Shown: piece after piece, positions 8,501-16,457 of the stretch
How the letters are laid out: every line of letters begins with the position of its first letter
Position numbering within the stretch: position 1 is the stretch's first letter
Assembly (NCBI GenBank): GCA_045587025.1
Contig: JAZNBK010000006.1
Coordinates: 1-39,475, forward strand
DNA length: 39,475 nucleotides
Reading direction: 5' to 3'
DNA from: UBA1740 sp045587025
GTDB lineage: Bacteria > Bacillota > Clostridia > Oscillospirales > CAG-272
Notes under the pieces: model-generated
Databases searched by the model: none
Told to the model about the DNA's origin: nothing
What the model saw: only the letters and a program-made list of their open reading frames with translations
Position numbers and translations under genes: made by a program

Positions 8501-9954
8501 GTGTTAAATCTATCGATAATCTCTCCCTTTTTAATTTTTACAGCGCCTATCTCTGTAATTTTACAGTTTACGGTAGATAGCCCCGTCGTTTCTATATCGA
8601 AAACGACCATTTCGTCGTCAAAGGAAGGAATATTGCTTCCGTATAACGCCCTCGCCGTATCGTCTACGTAATACGCTTCCATACCGTATAGAATTTTAAG
8701 GTCGGGGTATTCCTTGCGCGCTATCTTCAAAACCTCGGGGAACGCCTGAACGTTTCCGTGGTCTGTAACAGCGATAGAGGTATGCCCCCAAAGCTTTGCG
8801 GTGTTTACAAGCTCGTCAGGTCTGATTATTGCATCCATAGCCGACATATTCGTATGCAGGTGAAGCTCTACGCGCTTTTTCTCCGCCTTATCAACACGCA
8901 GCTTCTTTTTCGCCGAATATATGCTTCTCGGAGCGCAGACAAGCTCCCCGTCGAACTTATCACGGAAAATCCTACCTATAACCGCAATACTCTTCCCCCG
9001 CTTAACAAACGAAGAAATGTCCTGTTCTCCCGAAGGCGAGGTTTTCTTTATATAAATCGAGGACGTGCCGTCAGATACGCCAAGCGTTACCGTCGTTTTA
9101 TCGCCCTTGAAGCTGTCCTTTTTAGTAATCTCAAAGATGTCGCCGAAGAAGGTGGCTCGGCTCTGCGCCTCGCTTATATTGCCGATCGGCTCAGGGAATT
9201 TCACCCCGATATCTTCTCCCCAAATCAACACGGATTCTTCTAACGAATAGGTGTTTGCTCCTATTTTATAAAGCTTTTCCGATATCTGCTCAGTCGTCGC
9301 CGCGCTCTCGTTCAAGGAGCTTTTATGTACTCTGTTGTCCTCCTGTTCAATAGCTGCGTTCGCTTCGGCTATTCTCGCTTCTCTTTCTCTTATCATCGCC
9401 TCATTTGCGATGCTCTCGGCAGAGTCCTCTATCATTTTTCTTCTCGCTGCCGTCTTTTCGTCCGCATCTGCGCTCTGGCAGATTACAATTTTCTTTTCTA
9501 CCGAATAGCGATAGCTTATTATCTTGGAAATTATATCACTCGCCTGAGAAGAGGAAACCAAATCTATACTGCTCGCAAGGAACGGTATCTGAATTTCTAT
9601 TGTGTCTCCCTTATCTACTATCTCCGCTTCGTCAAAAAAGCCCTTCGTTATTGCGCCTACCCTTGCCGCCTCGTCAAAAATCTCACAAATAAGCTTCAGA
9701 GAAAATTCTCTTTCGGGATAATGCGGAAAAATACGAAAGGAAACGGCATTGTAAAAGGAGCGAAGCTCGTCCTCTATCTCATAAATAATTCTTTGGTTTT
9801 TATGCTCATCAAAATCCGCATCGACCTCTACTCTGTACGGCTCCTTTTGTATACGAACTCTAACGTTATAGGCGTCCTCCAAAATCTCTCGCTTTTCTGC
9901 GGACGGCTTATATTTTTGAAATATTTCAAAAAACCTTTTTCCGTTTTCTGACAT
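5557..9954 (-). CDS. polC: DNA polymerase III alpha subunit, PolC type
   Basis: The replicative DNA polymerase of low-GC Gram-positives, with built-in 3'-5' proofreading. The 1465-aa length is normal for PolC. In order: N-terminal domain; OB-fold region (about 230-350); PHP domain starting at VELHLHTNMSAMD (about 365); DEDDh exonuclease with FDIETTG (about 450), HNANFD and HRASDDAEM (about 593), inserted in the PHP as is typical; polymerase palm with SRGSVGSSF (about 913), the zinc-binding pair CVKC/CPIC (about 938-965) and the catalytic DIDLNFSGD (about 991); C-terminal helix-hairpin-helix region. All catalytic motifs look intact. The ribosome binding site AAGGATG lies inside the end of ispG, 4 bases upstream, so translation is probably coupled. 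It is the last gene of the pyrH operon. Confidence 0.98.
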   Translation of the reverse strand: MSENGKRFFEIFQKYKPSAEKREILEDAYNVRVRIQKEPYRVEVDADFDEHKNQRIIYEIEDELRSFYNAVSFRIFPHYPEREFSLKLICEIFDEAARVGAITKGFFDEAEIVDKGDTIEIQIPFLASSIDLVSSSQASDIISKIISYRYSVEKKIVICQSADADEKTAARRKMIEDSAESIANEAMIREREARIAEANAAIEQEDNRVHKSSLNESAATTEQISEKLYKIGANTYSLEESVLIWGEDIGVKFPEPIGNISEAQSRATFFGDIFEITKKDSFKGDKTTVTLGVSDGTSSIYIKKTSPSGEQDISSFVKRGKSIAVIGRIFRDKFDGELVCAPRSIYSAKKKLRVDKAEKKRVELHLHTNMSAMDAIIRPDELVNTAKLWGHTSIAVTDHGNVQAFPEVLKIARKEYPDLKILYGMEAYYVDDTARALYGSNIPSFDDEMVVFDIETTGLSTVNCKITEIGAVKIKKGEIIDRFNTFVNPEVPIPKEITEITHITDEMVADAPKIKEALSSFFDFVGDRMLIAHNANFDTGFIRVFSEACGLKFENSYLDTLSLSRYLNTSLKKHTLDSLRDHYKLGEFNHHRASDDAEMLSAIFFCMISQLKEEGVYDFSQMMTMMSERSDPLVLRPHHLIIFAKNKIGLKNLYRLISESYLTYYRRRPRIPKTLIERYREGLIIGSACEQGELYQAILDGRSEADIDEMIDFYDYLEIQPLCNNRFLIAEGKVPNEETLMSINKRIIALGKKHGKPTVATCDAHFLNKEDEIYRKILLSGMKMPDADKDTGIYLRTTEEMLEEFSYLGEELAYEVVVENTNKIADSIEAILPIPDGTYTPKMEGAEEDLQKKCWDRAHEWYGENLPAQVEERLNKELSSIIKHGFAVLYMIAEKLVSYSESEGYLVGSRGSVGSSFVATMAGISEVNPLPPHYRCVKCKHSEFDIPPEYGSGFDLPDKNCPICNEPMYADGHNIPFETFLGFYGDKSPDIDLNFSGDIQGKVHKYTEELFGQSHVFRAGTIGTLASKTTYGFVVKYLEDRNISLPKAEISNIITHCEGVKRTTGQHPGGVIVVPKEYDIYDFTPVQHPADDATSDIITTHFQFSYLHDTILKLDELGHDIPTKYKMLERYTDTSVLDVKMNDPAVYNLFLTCEPLGVSEEEIGSTLGTYGLPEFGTRFAIRMLEEAKPKSFSDLLQISGLSHGTDVWTGNAQDLIREGICNISQVIGCRDNIMNDLIRYGLDNSLSFTIMESVRKGKGLKPEWVDEMKAHDVPEWYIASCKKIKYMFPKAHAAAYVMSAIRLGWYKIYYPMQFYAAFLSAAPGGFDAEIVMRGKHYITSLLDDIDRRKKDKNETVTQKEEELYSTMLLVRESLARGVQYLPVDLYKSDASAYLPENGKIRVPFSSLAGLGETAAQKIVEARNQGEIFSVADLRTRAGLSKTVIELLRSHGALKNLSETNQFTFF

Positions 9955-9958
9955 TTTA

Positions 9959-11035
9959 TTACATCCTTTTTATTTCTTCAATCAATTTATCGATAATCTC
10001 ATCCGATTTAATCTTTCCTATTATTTCGCCCTTTTTGAAAAGAACTGCCTCGCCGACGCCTCCGGCAATTCCTATATCTGCCTCCCGCGCCTCTCCGGGA
10101 CCGTTCACAACGCAACCCATAAAAGCGACCTTAATCGGCTTATTTCTGAGTTTTTCCCTTGCGAGCGCGTTTTCAAATTCGGAAAGCAAGGGGATTAAAT
10201 CTATCTTAGTTCTTCCGCAGGTAGGGCAGGATATAATATCCATCTCCTGCTCTTTTAAGATATCAAGCGCAGATAAGATATCCTTGCCTGCTCTCACCTC
10301 GCAGAGCGGGTCCGCTGTGAGAGATACTCGAATTGTGTCACCTATCCCCTGTGAAAGCAGAGAGCCGATGCCCACTGCGCTTTTCACCGTTCCCGAACGC
10401 AGACCTCCTGCCTCGGTAACGCCTAAATGCAAAGGATAGTTTACTTTTTCGCTTAAAATTTTATTCGCCTCGATCATACTCGTTACGCTCGACGCCTTTA
10501 CCGAAAGGCAGATGTCATCGAAGTCGAATTTGTTTAAAAGAGCTGCGTGATACAGAGCGCTTTCCGCCAATGCTTCGGGCGTAGGGGAACCGTATTTTCT
10601 TAAAATTTCCTTTTCAAGAGAACCGCTGTTTACGCCTATGCGGATAGGAATTTGCTTTTCTCGGCACGCCCTGACAACTGCGTTAATTCTGTCGTTATCT
10701 CCTATATTTCCCGGGTTTATTCTTATCTTGTCTGCGCCGCTGTCAACACATTCAAGCGCTATACGGTAATCAAAATGGATGTCTGCGACGAGTGGAACGG
10801 TAATACCCCTGTTTTTTAACTCGAAAAAGATTTTCGACGCCTCGATATCAGGAACGGCAAGACGGACGATATCGCATCCTGCGTCTGCAAGCGCCTTCAC
10901 CTGAGAAAAGGTATTTTCTATATCGTGAGTATCGGTATTGGTCATTGACTGCACGCTGACAAAGGTGTCTCCGCCTATCGCTATATTACCGACCTTTATT
11001 TTTTTCGTCTTTTTTCTTTTTGCCTGATAATCCAT
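9959..11035 (-). CDS. ispG: 4-hydroxy-3-methylbut-2-enyl diphosphate synthase (IspG/GcpE)
   Basis: Catalyses the penultimate MEP-pathway step, reducing ME-cPP to HMBPP with a [4Fe-4S] cluster. The 358-aa protein has the bacterial two-domain form: a TIM barrel opening with GNIAIGGDTFVSVQSMTNTDT, and a C-terminal domain with cluster cysteines in ISCPTCGRT (about 267-270) and GCVVNGPGEA (about 303). The VNGPGEA motif is diagnostic. Dxr of the same pathway is encoded two genes upstream. AGAGGA is the ribosome binding site. Placement between rseP and polC is common in Clostridia, where B. subtilis has proS. Confidence 0.97.
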   Translation of the reverse strand: MDYQAKRKKTKKIKVGNIAIGGDTFVSVQSMTNTDTHDIENTFSQVKALADAGCDIVRLAVPDIEASKIFFELKNRGITVPLVADIHFDYRIALECVDSGADKIRINPGNIGDNDRINAVVRACREKQIPIRIGVNSGSLEKEILRKYGSPTPEALAESALYHAALLNKFDFDDICLSVKASSVTSMIEANKILSEKVNYPLHLGVTEAGGLRSGTVKSAVGIGSLLSQGIGDTIRVSLTADPLCEVRAGKDILSALDILKEQEMDIISCPTCGRTKIDLIPLLSEFENALAREKLRNKPIKVAFMGCVVNGPGEAREADIGIAGGVGEAVLFKKGEIIGKIKSDEIIDKLIEEIKRM

Positions 11036-11061
11036 TTTAACTTCCTCTTTTTACCGCCGTC

Positions 11062-12108
11062 TCAGACGAGCGATATTATATCCTTTAAGGTTATAAATAG
11101 CATAAACGCCATTAAAATTACTATTCCTACAAAATGTATCATTCCCTCGTACTTCACGGGAACAGGTCTGCCTCTTATCATTTCAAGCAGGATGAAGACC
11201 GTTCTTCCTCCGTCCAAAGCAGGAAAAGGGAAAAGATTTACAACTCCTAAATTTATGCTTATGACGATAGCCATATATACTATATTCGCCAAGCCGGTCG
11301 TCGCCGCCTGACTTATTTGAGAGGTAACGCCTACCGGTCCTGATACCGCGTCTATCCCGAACCTTCCCGTCACCAAATCAAAAATCGACTCCCAAATCAT
11401 ACGCACGGTAAGCAACGAGCGATAAAAGCCGTGCTTTATCACGGAGAAAAAATCCGCCTTTTCGGGCAGTGTATAGAAATCCCTCGCTCCCAGATATTGA
11501 TTTCTCTCTATATAGACGGGAAAATCTGCGTTTAACACTATCTTTTCTTTGTTACGAATGACGGTAAGCTCTACCGTATCAATTCCGTTACGCATAATCT
11601 CATAGTCCAATTCGCTCAAAATATGCACCCTTTTTCCGTTAAGGGCGATTATTTTATCGCCTGCCATAAGACCGCTGTCCTCGCTGCTGTTCTCTCTCGG
11701 CACTTCTTCTCTCGTAATAATACTGTCAACCGTCGTGGAATAAAGCGCGTCGGGCGTTGACGCTATTAAAACGAACATTATAAGAGCTCCGCACAAGATA
11801 TTCATAGCGGCGCCTGCGACGGTGATTATCAATCTCTGCCAGGCAGGTTTTCTGAACAATGCGTTTTCGTCGTCGGACTCCTCGTCCTCTCCCGCCATGC
11901 TTACGTATCCGCCTATCGGCAGCATTCCCAAGGAATATTTTATATTCGTCTTTTTAGAGGTATAGGTAATCATCTTCGGCCCCATGCCTATCGAAAATTC
12001 CTTTATGGTTACGCCGAAAATTCTCGCCGTGATATAATGGCCGAATTCATGAATGAAAATTAAAATTCCAAATATAAATATGGCAAGCAAGATGTAAAGT
12101 AACTTCAT
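11062..12108 (-). CDS. rseP: RseP/RasP-type site-2 membrane metalloprotease
   Basis: An intramembrane zinc protease (M50 family) that cleaves transmembrane anti-sigma factors and leftover signal peptides. The 348-aa protein shows HEFGH at residues 20-24 in the first helix, one PDZ domain in the middle (about 120-200, including GDKIIALNGKRV) and the second catalytic motif NLFPFPALDGGR (about 295) in the third helix. All active-site residues are present. Its ATG shares one base with the stop of dxr (TAATG at 12106-12110), so the two are translationally coupled. Confidence 0.96.
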   Translation of the reverse strand: MKLLYILLAIFIFGILIFIHEFGHYITARIFGVTIKEFSIGMGPKMITYTSKKTNIKYSLGMLPIGGYVSMAGEDEESDDENALFRKPAWQRLIITVAGAAMNILCGALIMFVLIASTPDALYSTTVDSIITREEVPRENSSEDSGLMAGDKIIALNGKRVHILSELDYEIMRNGIDTVELTVIRNKEKIVLNADFPVYIERNQYLGARDFYTLPEKADFFSVIKHGFYRSLLTVRMIWESIFDLVTGRFGIDAVSGPVGVTSQISQAATTGLANIVYMAIVISINLGVVNLFPFPALDGGRTVFILLEMIRGRPVPVKYEGMIHFVGIVILMAFMLFITLKDIISLV

Positions 12109-13289
12109 TACGTTCTCCGTTTGTTATTTATCTTTGACTGCGCTATCTGTCTCGCTTCTCTATCGGCAGAAATGATTTCCGATAGCGTCTCGTATTTCTT
12201 TGCGTACAGCATATCCTCAAACGTCTGCCCTACTATATCGAAGATTTCAAAAAACTTGATTTTCTCCTGCAAGAACTCCGCAACCGCTATTTCATTCGCC
12301 GCATTTAAGACGGCGGGCATAGCCCCTCCCTCTCTCATTGCGCGATATGCAAGCGCTAGAAGCGGAAAGACCTCGAAATTGGGTTTTGCAAATGAAAGCT
12401 TACATACTTTGAGCAGGTCAAGCTCCTCAATGCAGGCAGAAGTACGGCTGGGATATGTCAGCGCGTACTGAACGCAGAGACGCATATCGGGCGCCGCCAT
12501 CTGCGCTATTACCGCATTATCAATATATTCAACTGCCGAGTGTATTATACTCTCACGGTGAATAATTACCTCTACTTGAGATACGTCAACTCCGAAAAGA
12601 TGGCACGCCTCGATTACCTCAAAGCCCTTGTTCATCAAGCTCGCAGAATCAACCGTAATCTTTTTCCCCATTTTCCAGGTCGGGTGCGCAAGGGTGTCCG
12701 ACAAGGTGACCTTTTTTATCTCCTCGCCCGTCATATTGAAAAACGGTCCGCCGGACGCCGTCAAAAGAATTTTTTTAATCTCGCGCCTGTTTTCTCCCTG
12801 TAAGCATTGAAAAATAGCGCTGTGCTCGCTGTCAACGGGTATAATCTCTGTATTCGTATCCTTCGCTCTTTTCATAACGATATCGCCCGCAATTACAAGC
12901 GACTCCTTATTTGAGAGCGCAAGGCGTTTTTTTGCGTCAAGCGTGGCGAGAGTGGGCTTTAACCCCGCCTCTCCCAATATTGAGTTAACTACCGTCTGAG
13001 CCGAGGTGCGAGAAATTGCCTCGCATATTCCCGCTTCGCCCGAAAAAACGACAGTTTGGGTATCTGCAAGCGAAGCTTTTAGTTCTACCGCCGCTGCTTC
13101 ATCAGCCATAGCGCAGAAGCGTGGCTTAAATTCTCTTACCTGCGCTTCAAAATCCTTTACGCTTTTATTTGCGGTAATTAAATCGACCTTTATATTATTA
13201 CGCCTTGCAACGTCGAGCGCCTGGCTTCCGACAGAGCCGGTAGAGCCAAGAACTGCAATGTATTCAGGCATAGAATTTTCGTAACTCAT
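12108..13289 (-). CDS. dxr: 1-deoxy-D-xylulose 5-phosphate reductoisomerase
   Basis: Converts DXP to MEP, the first committed step of the MEP isoprenoid pathway. The NADPH-binding GSTGSVGSQ loop begins at residue 15. The metal and substrate site includes PVDSEHSAIFQCL and KITVDSASLMNKGFE; the C-terminal four-helix domain is complete. I chose ATG 13289 (393 aa) because AAAGGAG stands 8 bases upstream and the protein then starts just before the Rossmann strand; a longer reading from 13352 adds 21 residues without similarity. It overlaps rseP by one base. About 100 bases separate it from cdsA, an unusually wide gap for this operon that holds a GCAA-capped hairpin. Confidence 0.97.
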   Translation of the reverse strand: MSYENSMPEYIAVLGSTGSVGSQALDVARRNNIKVDLITANKSVKDFEAQVREFKPRFCAMADEAAAVELKASLADTQTVVFSGEAGICEAISRTSAQTVVNSILGEAGLKPTLATLDAKKRLALSNKESLVIAGDIVMKRAKDTNTEIIPVDSEHSAIFQCLQGENRREIKKILLTASGGPFFNMTGEEIKKVTLSDTLAHPTWKMGKKITVDSASLMNKGFEVIEACHLFGVDVSQVEVIIHRESIIHSAVEYIDNAVIAQMAAPDMRLCVQYALTYPSRTSACIEELDLLKVCKLSFAKPNFEVFPLLALAYRAMREGGAMPAVLNAANEIAVAEFLQEKIKFFEIFDIVGQTFEDMLYAKKYETLSEIISADREARQIAQSKINNKRRT

Positions 13290-13342
13290 ATTTTCCACTC
13301 CTTTATTCTCAACAAGACAGATAAAGGCCATCTTTATTTGAA

Positions 13343-13358
13343 TTTCGCGCAAGCGAAA
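13343..13358. repeat. GCAA-capped hairpin in the cdsA-dxr gap
   Basis: TTTCGC (13343-13348) and GCGAAA (13353-13358) pair perfectly around GCAA, a GNRA tetraloop. It sits in the only wide gap of the pyrH operon and resembles the GCAA-capped palindrome at 107-124. There is no T run, so it is not a terminator; an mRNA processing or stability element, or a copy of the genome's interspersed palindrome, are possible. Confidence 0.4.
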
Positions 13359-13393
13359 CTGCTTTAAGACAGCCCTTTACCTATTTAGATAGA

Positions 13394-14224
13394 TTAAGCG
13401 AAAAAGGAAAAGCTTCCGCCGATTGAAACAAGAATATAAAGTAAAATAGATACGGGAATTATAGAATCTATACGGTCAAGCATTCCGCCGTGTCCCGGAA
13501 AAATCTTTCCGTAATCCTTAATGCCATACTCTCGCTTGATAAGCGAAAAAATCAAATCGCCGATTTGCGATACGACAGAAATGACTATCGCTGAAAGCGC
13601 CAACGCGATATAATTCGGCTCTGCGCCCGAAGCCACCTTCACTATATAACCAAAAATTATATAAGAAATCAGACAAAAGATTATTCCGCCAATGCTTCCC
13701 TCTACGGTCTTTTTAGGGCTCACCTCTTCTATCAGCTTATGCTTGCCGAAAAACCTGCCTGTAAAATAAGCAAACGTGTCGGTAACCCAAGCGCCGATAA
13801 AAATGAGCAGATATAAATATTCTCCCCCAACCATTCTACGCAAAAGCATAATAGATACCATGGCGCAAACGATATACAAAACGCCCGTAAATATTATACC
13901 CACGGTTGCAAACGGTACTTTTCCGTGTTCTAACACCGCATAGGTGAACAGATAAAACAAATAAACAAAGAAAATTGTCGTTACGAATGAAACGTATTCC
14001 CGTCCGCCCTTATATTCGGAGAGGAAAGGAAGCGCGACCGAAATTAAAAACGCAGGCGCGGATAAGGCGTATTTTTTATCATACCCCAAGCATTTCAGAT
14101 ATTCGAAAACAGCCATAAGAGATACAGCCGAGACGAATATAGGAAAAATAATCGTGTCTGAAAAAAGAAGCACAGGCACAAATATACATAAAAGCACGAT
14201 TGCGGTAATTATTCTTGTTTTCAT
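13394..14224 (-). CDS. cdsA: Phosphatidate cytidylyltransferase
   Basis: Makes CDP-diacylglycerol from phosphatidate and CTP, the branch point of phospholipid synthesis. The 276-aa protein is polytopic (about eight helices) and ends with the family signature in the region SLIKREYGIKDYGKIFPGHG followed by GMLDRIDS. The metal-binding DLIFS and the GKH segment before SPKKT are also present. Start: ATG 14224 with GGAA 7 bases upstream; a TTG at 14236 adds only four residues. It follows uppS by 21 bases, as in most Firmicutes. Confidence 0.96.
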   Translation of the reverse strand: MKTRIITAIVLLCIFVPVLLFSDTIIFPIFVSAVSLMAVFEYLKCLGYDKKYALSAPAFLISVALPFLSEYKGGREYVSFVTTIFFVYLFYLFTYAVLEHGKVPFATVGIIFTGVLYIVCAMVSIMLLRRMVGGEYLYLLIFIGAWVTDTFAYFTGRFFGKHKLIEEVSPKKTVEGSIGGIIFCLISYIIFGYIVKVASGAEPNYIALALSAIVISVVSQIGDLIFSLIKREYGIKDYGKIFPGHGGMLDRIDSIIPVSILLYILVSIGGSFSFFA

Positions 14225-14245
14225 TTTCAATTCCAATGCTCTAAT

Positions 14246-14965
14246 TTATAGTCCGCCAAAACGGCGATGCCTGCCATAGAAGTCAGATACTATCGCATCT
14301 ATCTCCTTGTTGGTCAAATCAGGCCAAAGGGTACGGGTAAAGCACAGCTCGGCGTAAGCCGACTGCCACAGCAAAAAGTTGGAAATTCGAAAGTCACCGC
14401 CCGTTCTTACGATAAGGTCGGGGTCCGGACTGTCCTTCGTATACAAATGCGAAGAAATATCCTCTTCGGTAACACTCGTCCTTCCCTCACTCGCAAGCAA
14501 ATTGAAGGCGTTAACCAATTCGCTCCGTCCTCCGTAATTTAAAGCTATATTCAAGGTGAGAGAATACTCCTTTGAAAGCTCTTCAAGGCGCATTGTCCTC
14601 TCTCGTAGCTCGCTCGGCAAAGCGGATTTGTCGCCAAGGAAAACAAAACGTATCTTATTCTCCGAAAGCTCCTTTTCCGCTCCGTCCAGATACTGAGACA
14701 GAAGCTTCATAAGCTGATTTACTTCGTTTTCGGGCCTGTTCCAATTTTCTGTGGAAAAGGCGTATACGGTGACCGTATTTATACCGATATCTCCGCAATG
14801 CCTTACCACCTGCTTGAACTTTTCCGCCCCCTTGATATGCCCGTATTCACGGGGCATACCTCTTTTTTTCGCCCATCTGCCGTTGCCGTCCATAATGAAG
14901 GCGATGTGAGACAGGCGATTGTCGACCTTAATTTCGGTCGGCTTTTTTCTTTTTGCGAATATCAT
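14246..14965 (-). CDS. uppS: Isoprenyl transferase (undecaprenyl diphosphate synthase)
   Basis: Condenses IPP onto farnesyl diphosphate to make undecaprenyl diphosphate, the lipid carrier for peptidoglycan and other surface polymers. The 239-aa protein is a standard cis-prenyltransferase with HIAFIMDGNGRWAKKRG (catalytic Asp near residue 26), the GHxxG segment, TVYAFSTENWNRP and the C-terminal DPDLIVRTGGDFRISNFLLW block with the conserved Arg and Ser residues. It starts 10 bases after frr and precedes cdsA. Together with dxr and ispG it places three isoprenoid genes in one operon. Confidence 0.97.
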   Translation of the reverse strand: MIFAKRKKPTEIKVDNRLSHIAFIMDGNGRWAKKRGMPREYGHIKGAEKFKQVVRHCGDIGINTVTVYAFSTENWNRPENEVNQLMKLLSQYLDGAEKELSENKIRFVFLGDKSALPSELRERTMRLEELSKEYSLTLNIALNYGGRSELVNAFNLLASEGRTSVTEEDISSHLYTKDSPDPDLIVRTGGDFRISNFLLWQSAYAELCFTRTLWPDLTNKEIDAIVSDFYGRHRRFGGL

Positions 14966-14975
14966 AAGACGTCGC

Positions 14976-15530
14976 TTATATCTCCATAATTTCTTTCGTT
15001 TTTACAGAAGTGATACCGTCGATTTCCTTAACGTACTTGTCGGTCAAATCCTGTATGGACTTGTCGCTCAATTTCGCCTCGTCCTCGGTCATTTCGCTAT
15101 TCTTCTTCGCCAACTTAACCGCATCGTTTGCATCACGGCGAATATTACGGATAGCAACCTTTGCATCCTCACCCATTTTTGATATCTGTTTAGCCATTTC
15201 CTTACGGCGATCCTCGGTGAGCTGAGGGAATACCAAGCGAATTACCTTACCGTCATTCTGAGGAGTAATTCCGAGGTCGGACGCAAGAATTGCCTTTTCC
15301 ATATTCTTTACGGTAGAAGCGTCCCAAGGAGAAATAACGAGCGTTCTCGCATCAGATACCTTAACCTCCGCCATCTGATTTATAGCCGTCGGTGAGCCGT
15401 AATAATCTACGGTAATCTTGGAGAGCACGTCGGGCGTAGCTCTTCCCGCTCTCATGGTTGAAAGCGTCTGCACGTAAGAGTCGATGCTCTTTTTCATTTT
15501 TGCTTCATATTCTTTAAGTTCGAGTTTCAT
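14976..15530 (-). CDS. frr: Ribosome recycling factor
   Basis: Works with EF-G to split the post-termination ribosome. The 184-aa length is standard. Family sequence includes the helical start ending SYVQTLSTMRAGRATPDVL, the domain II strands (VDYYGSPTAINQMAEV, RTLVISPWD) and the C-terminal helices with LTEDRRKEMAKQISKMGEDAKVAIRNIRRDA. It sits 17 bases after pyrH, the near-universal order. Nothing unusual is seen. Confidence 0.98.
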   Translation of the reverse strand: MKLELKEYEAKMKKSIDSYVQTLSTMRAGRATPDVLSKITVDYYGSPTAINQMAEVKVSDARTLVISPWDASTVKNMEKAILASDLGITPQNDGKVIRLVFPQLTEDRRKEMAKQISKMGEDAKVAIRNIRRDANDAVKLAKKNSEMTEDEAKLSDKSIQDLTDKYVKEIDGITSVKTKEIMEI

Positions 15531-15547
15531 AATACTTCTCCTTTAAA

Positions 15548-16273
15548 TTATTTATTTCCGTTGTTTACGATAGTTCCCATGGCTTCTCCCATAGCGGCGC
15601 GGTAGATGTTGTCCGCGCAATCAAGCCCAAATACGAGTATAGGTATGTCGCGCTCCATACAAAGCGCCGTTGCGGTAGAATCTATCGCCTTCAAGCCGCC
15701 CGAAAGAATGTCCTTGTAATTTATGAAATCAAGCTTCTTTGCGTTCGTATCAAGCTTAGGATCGGCCGTATAAATACCGTCGATATTTTTAGCCATCAGG
15801 ATAACGTCTGCGTCGATTTCCGCGGCTCTGAGCGCCGCCGCCGTATCGGTAGAAAAGAAGGGTGAGCCGAGACCGCATCCGAAGATAACAACCTTGCCCT
15901 TTTTCAAATGAGATATCGCCTTATCTCTTATGTACGGCTCCGCTACCGCCTTGATGTCAAACGAGGTCATAACTCTCGCGTCAATTCCGTCTCTTATAAA
16001 CGCGTCCTGCAAGGCGAGCGCATTGATAGAGGTAGCAAGCATACCCATATAATCGGCTCTTACAGGGTCCATTTTCTTGCCCTGTCTGCCTCGCCAGATA
16101 TTGCCCGCGCCGACGATAACACCTATTTCAATTCCCTGCTCCAAGCATTTTTTCAGAACTCCCGCAATGTTGTGCACGAAATCCTCGTTTATAATTTCAT
16201 CTGTGCCGACGGCAAGCGCCTCTCCTGAAAGCTTTAACAGTATTCTCTTATATTTAGGGGTTTTATTTTCCAT
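15548..16273 (-). CDS. pyrH: UMP kinase
   Basis: Phosphorylates UMP to UDP. It is a hexameric amino-acid-kinase-fold enzyme specific to bacteria. The 241-aa protein has the family P-loop-like KRILLKLSGEAL, the GVIVGAGNIWRGRQG glycine loop, YMGMLATSINALALQD and the nucleotide site with STDTAAALRAAEI and the GIYTADPK element. It is the first gene of the operon running to polC, with its own sigma-A promoter at 16336-16364 and the tsf terminator just upstream. Confidence 0.97.
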   Translation of the reverse strand: MENKTPKYKRILLKLSGEALAVGTDEIINEDFVHNIAGVLKKCLEQGIEIGVIVGAGNIWRGRQGKKMDPVRADYMGMLATSINALALQDAFIRDGIDARVMTSFDIKAVAEPYIRDKAISHLKKGKVVIFGCGLGSPFFSTDTAAALRAAEIDADVILMAKNIDGIYTADPKLDTNAKKLDFINYKDILSGGLKAIDSTATALCMERDIPILVFGLDCADNIYRAAMGEAMGTIVNNGNK

Positions 16274-16335
16274 ACCTTACTTGCTTTCCGCTAAGGAAAT
16301 TTTCCTTTCATAAACAATTATATATATCATATATT

Positions 16336-16364
16336 ATTTTACTTCAAAATGTTTGTTTTGTAAA
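16336..16364 (-). promoter_or_regulatory. Sigma-A promoter of the pyrH-polC operon
   Basis: Read on the minus strand, TTTACA (16364-16359) and TAAAAT (16341-16336) are separated by exactly 17 bases. The site lies between the tsf terminator and pyrH, in very AT-rich DNA, and gives a leader of about 55 bases. Confidence 0.7.
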
Positions 16365-16404
16365 CACTTTTTGCAAAAAAAAACAAAAAAATCAACAAAC
16401 TTAA

Positions 16405-16442
16405 CAAAAAAGCAGGAAATCTCAAAAGGAAATTTCCTGCTT
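16405..16442 (-). terminator. Terminator of rpsB-tsf
   Basis: On the minus strand AGCAGGAAAT pairs with ATTTCCTGCT (plus-strand arms 16411-16420 and 16432-16441) and runs into T's. It separates rpsB-tsf from the pyrH operon. Confidence 0.8.
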
Positions 16443-16457
16443 TTCAAAAATCTTAAA

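Noticed and set aside
8339..8671. Long plus-strand frames opposite polC
   Set aside because: Mirror frames of a strongly conserved gene, without ribosome binding sites; many such shadows lie opposite polC, tsf and rqcH.
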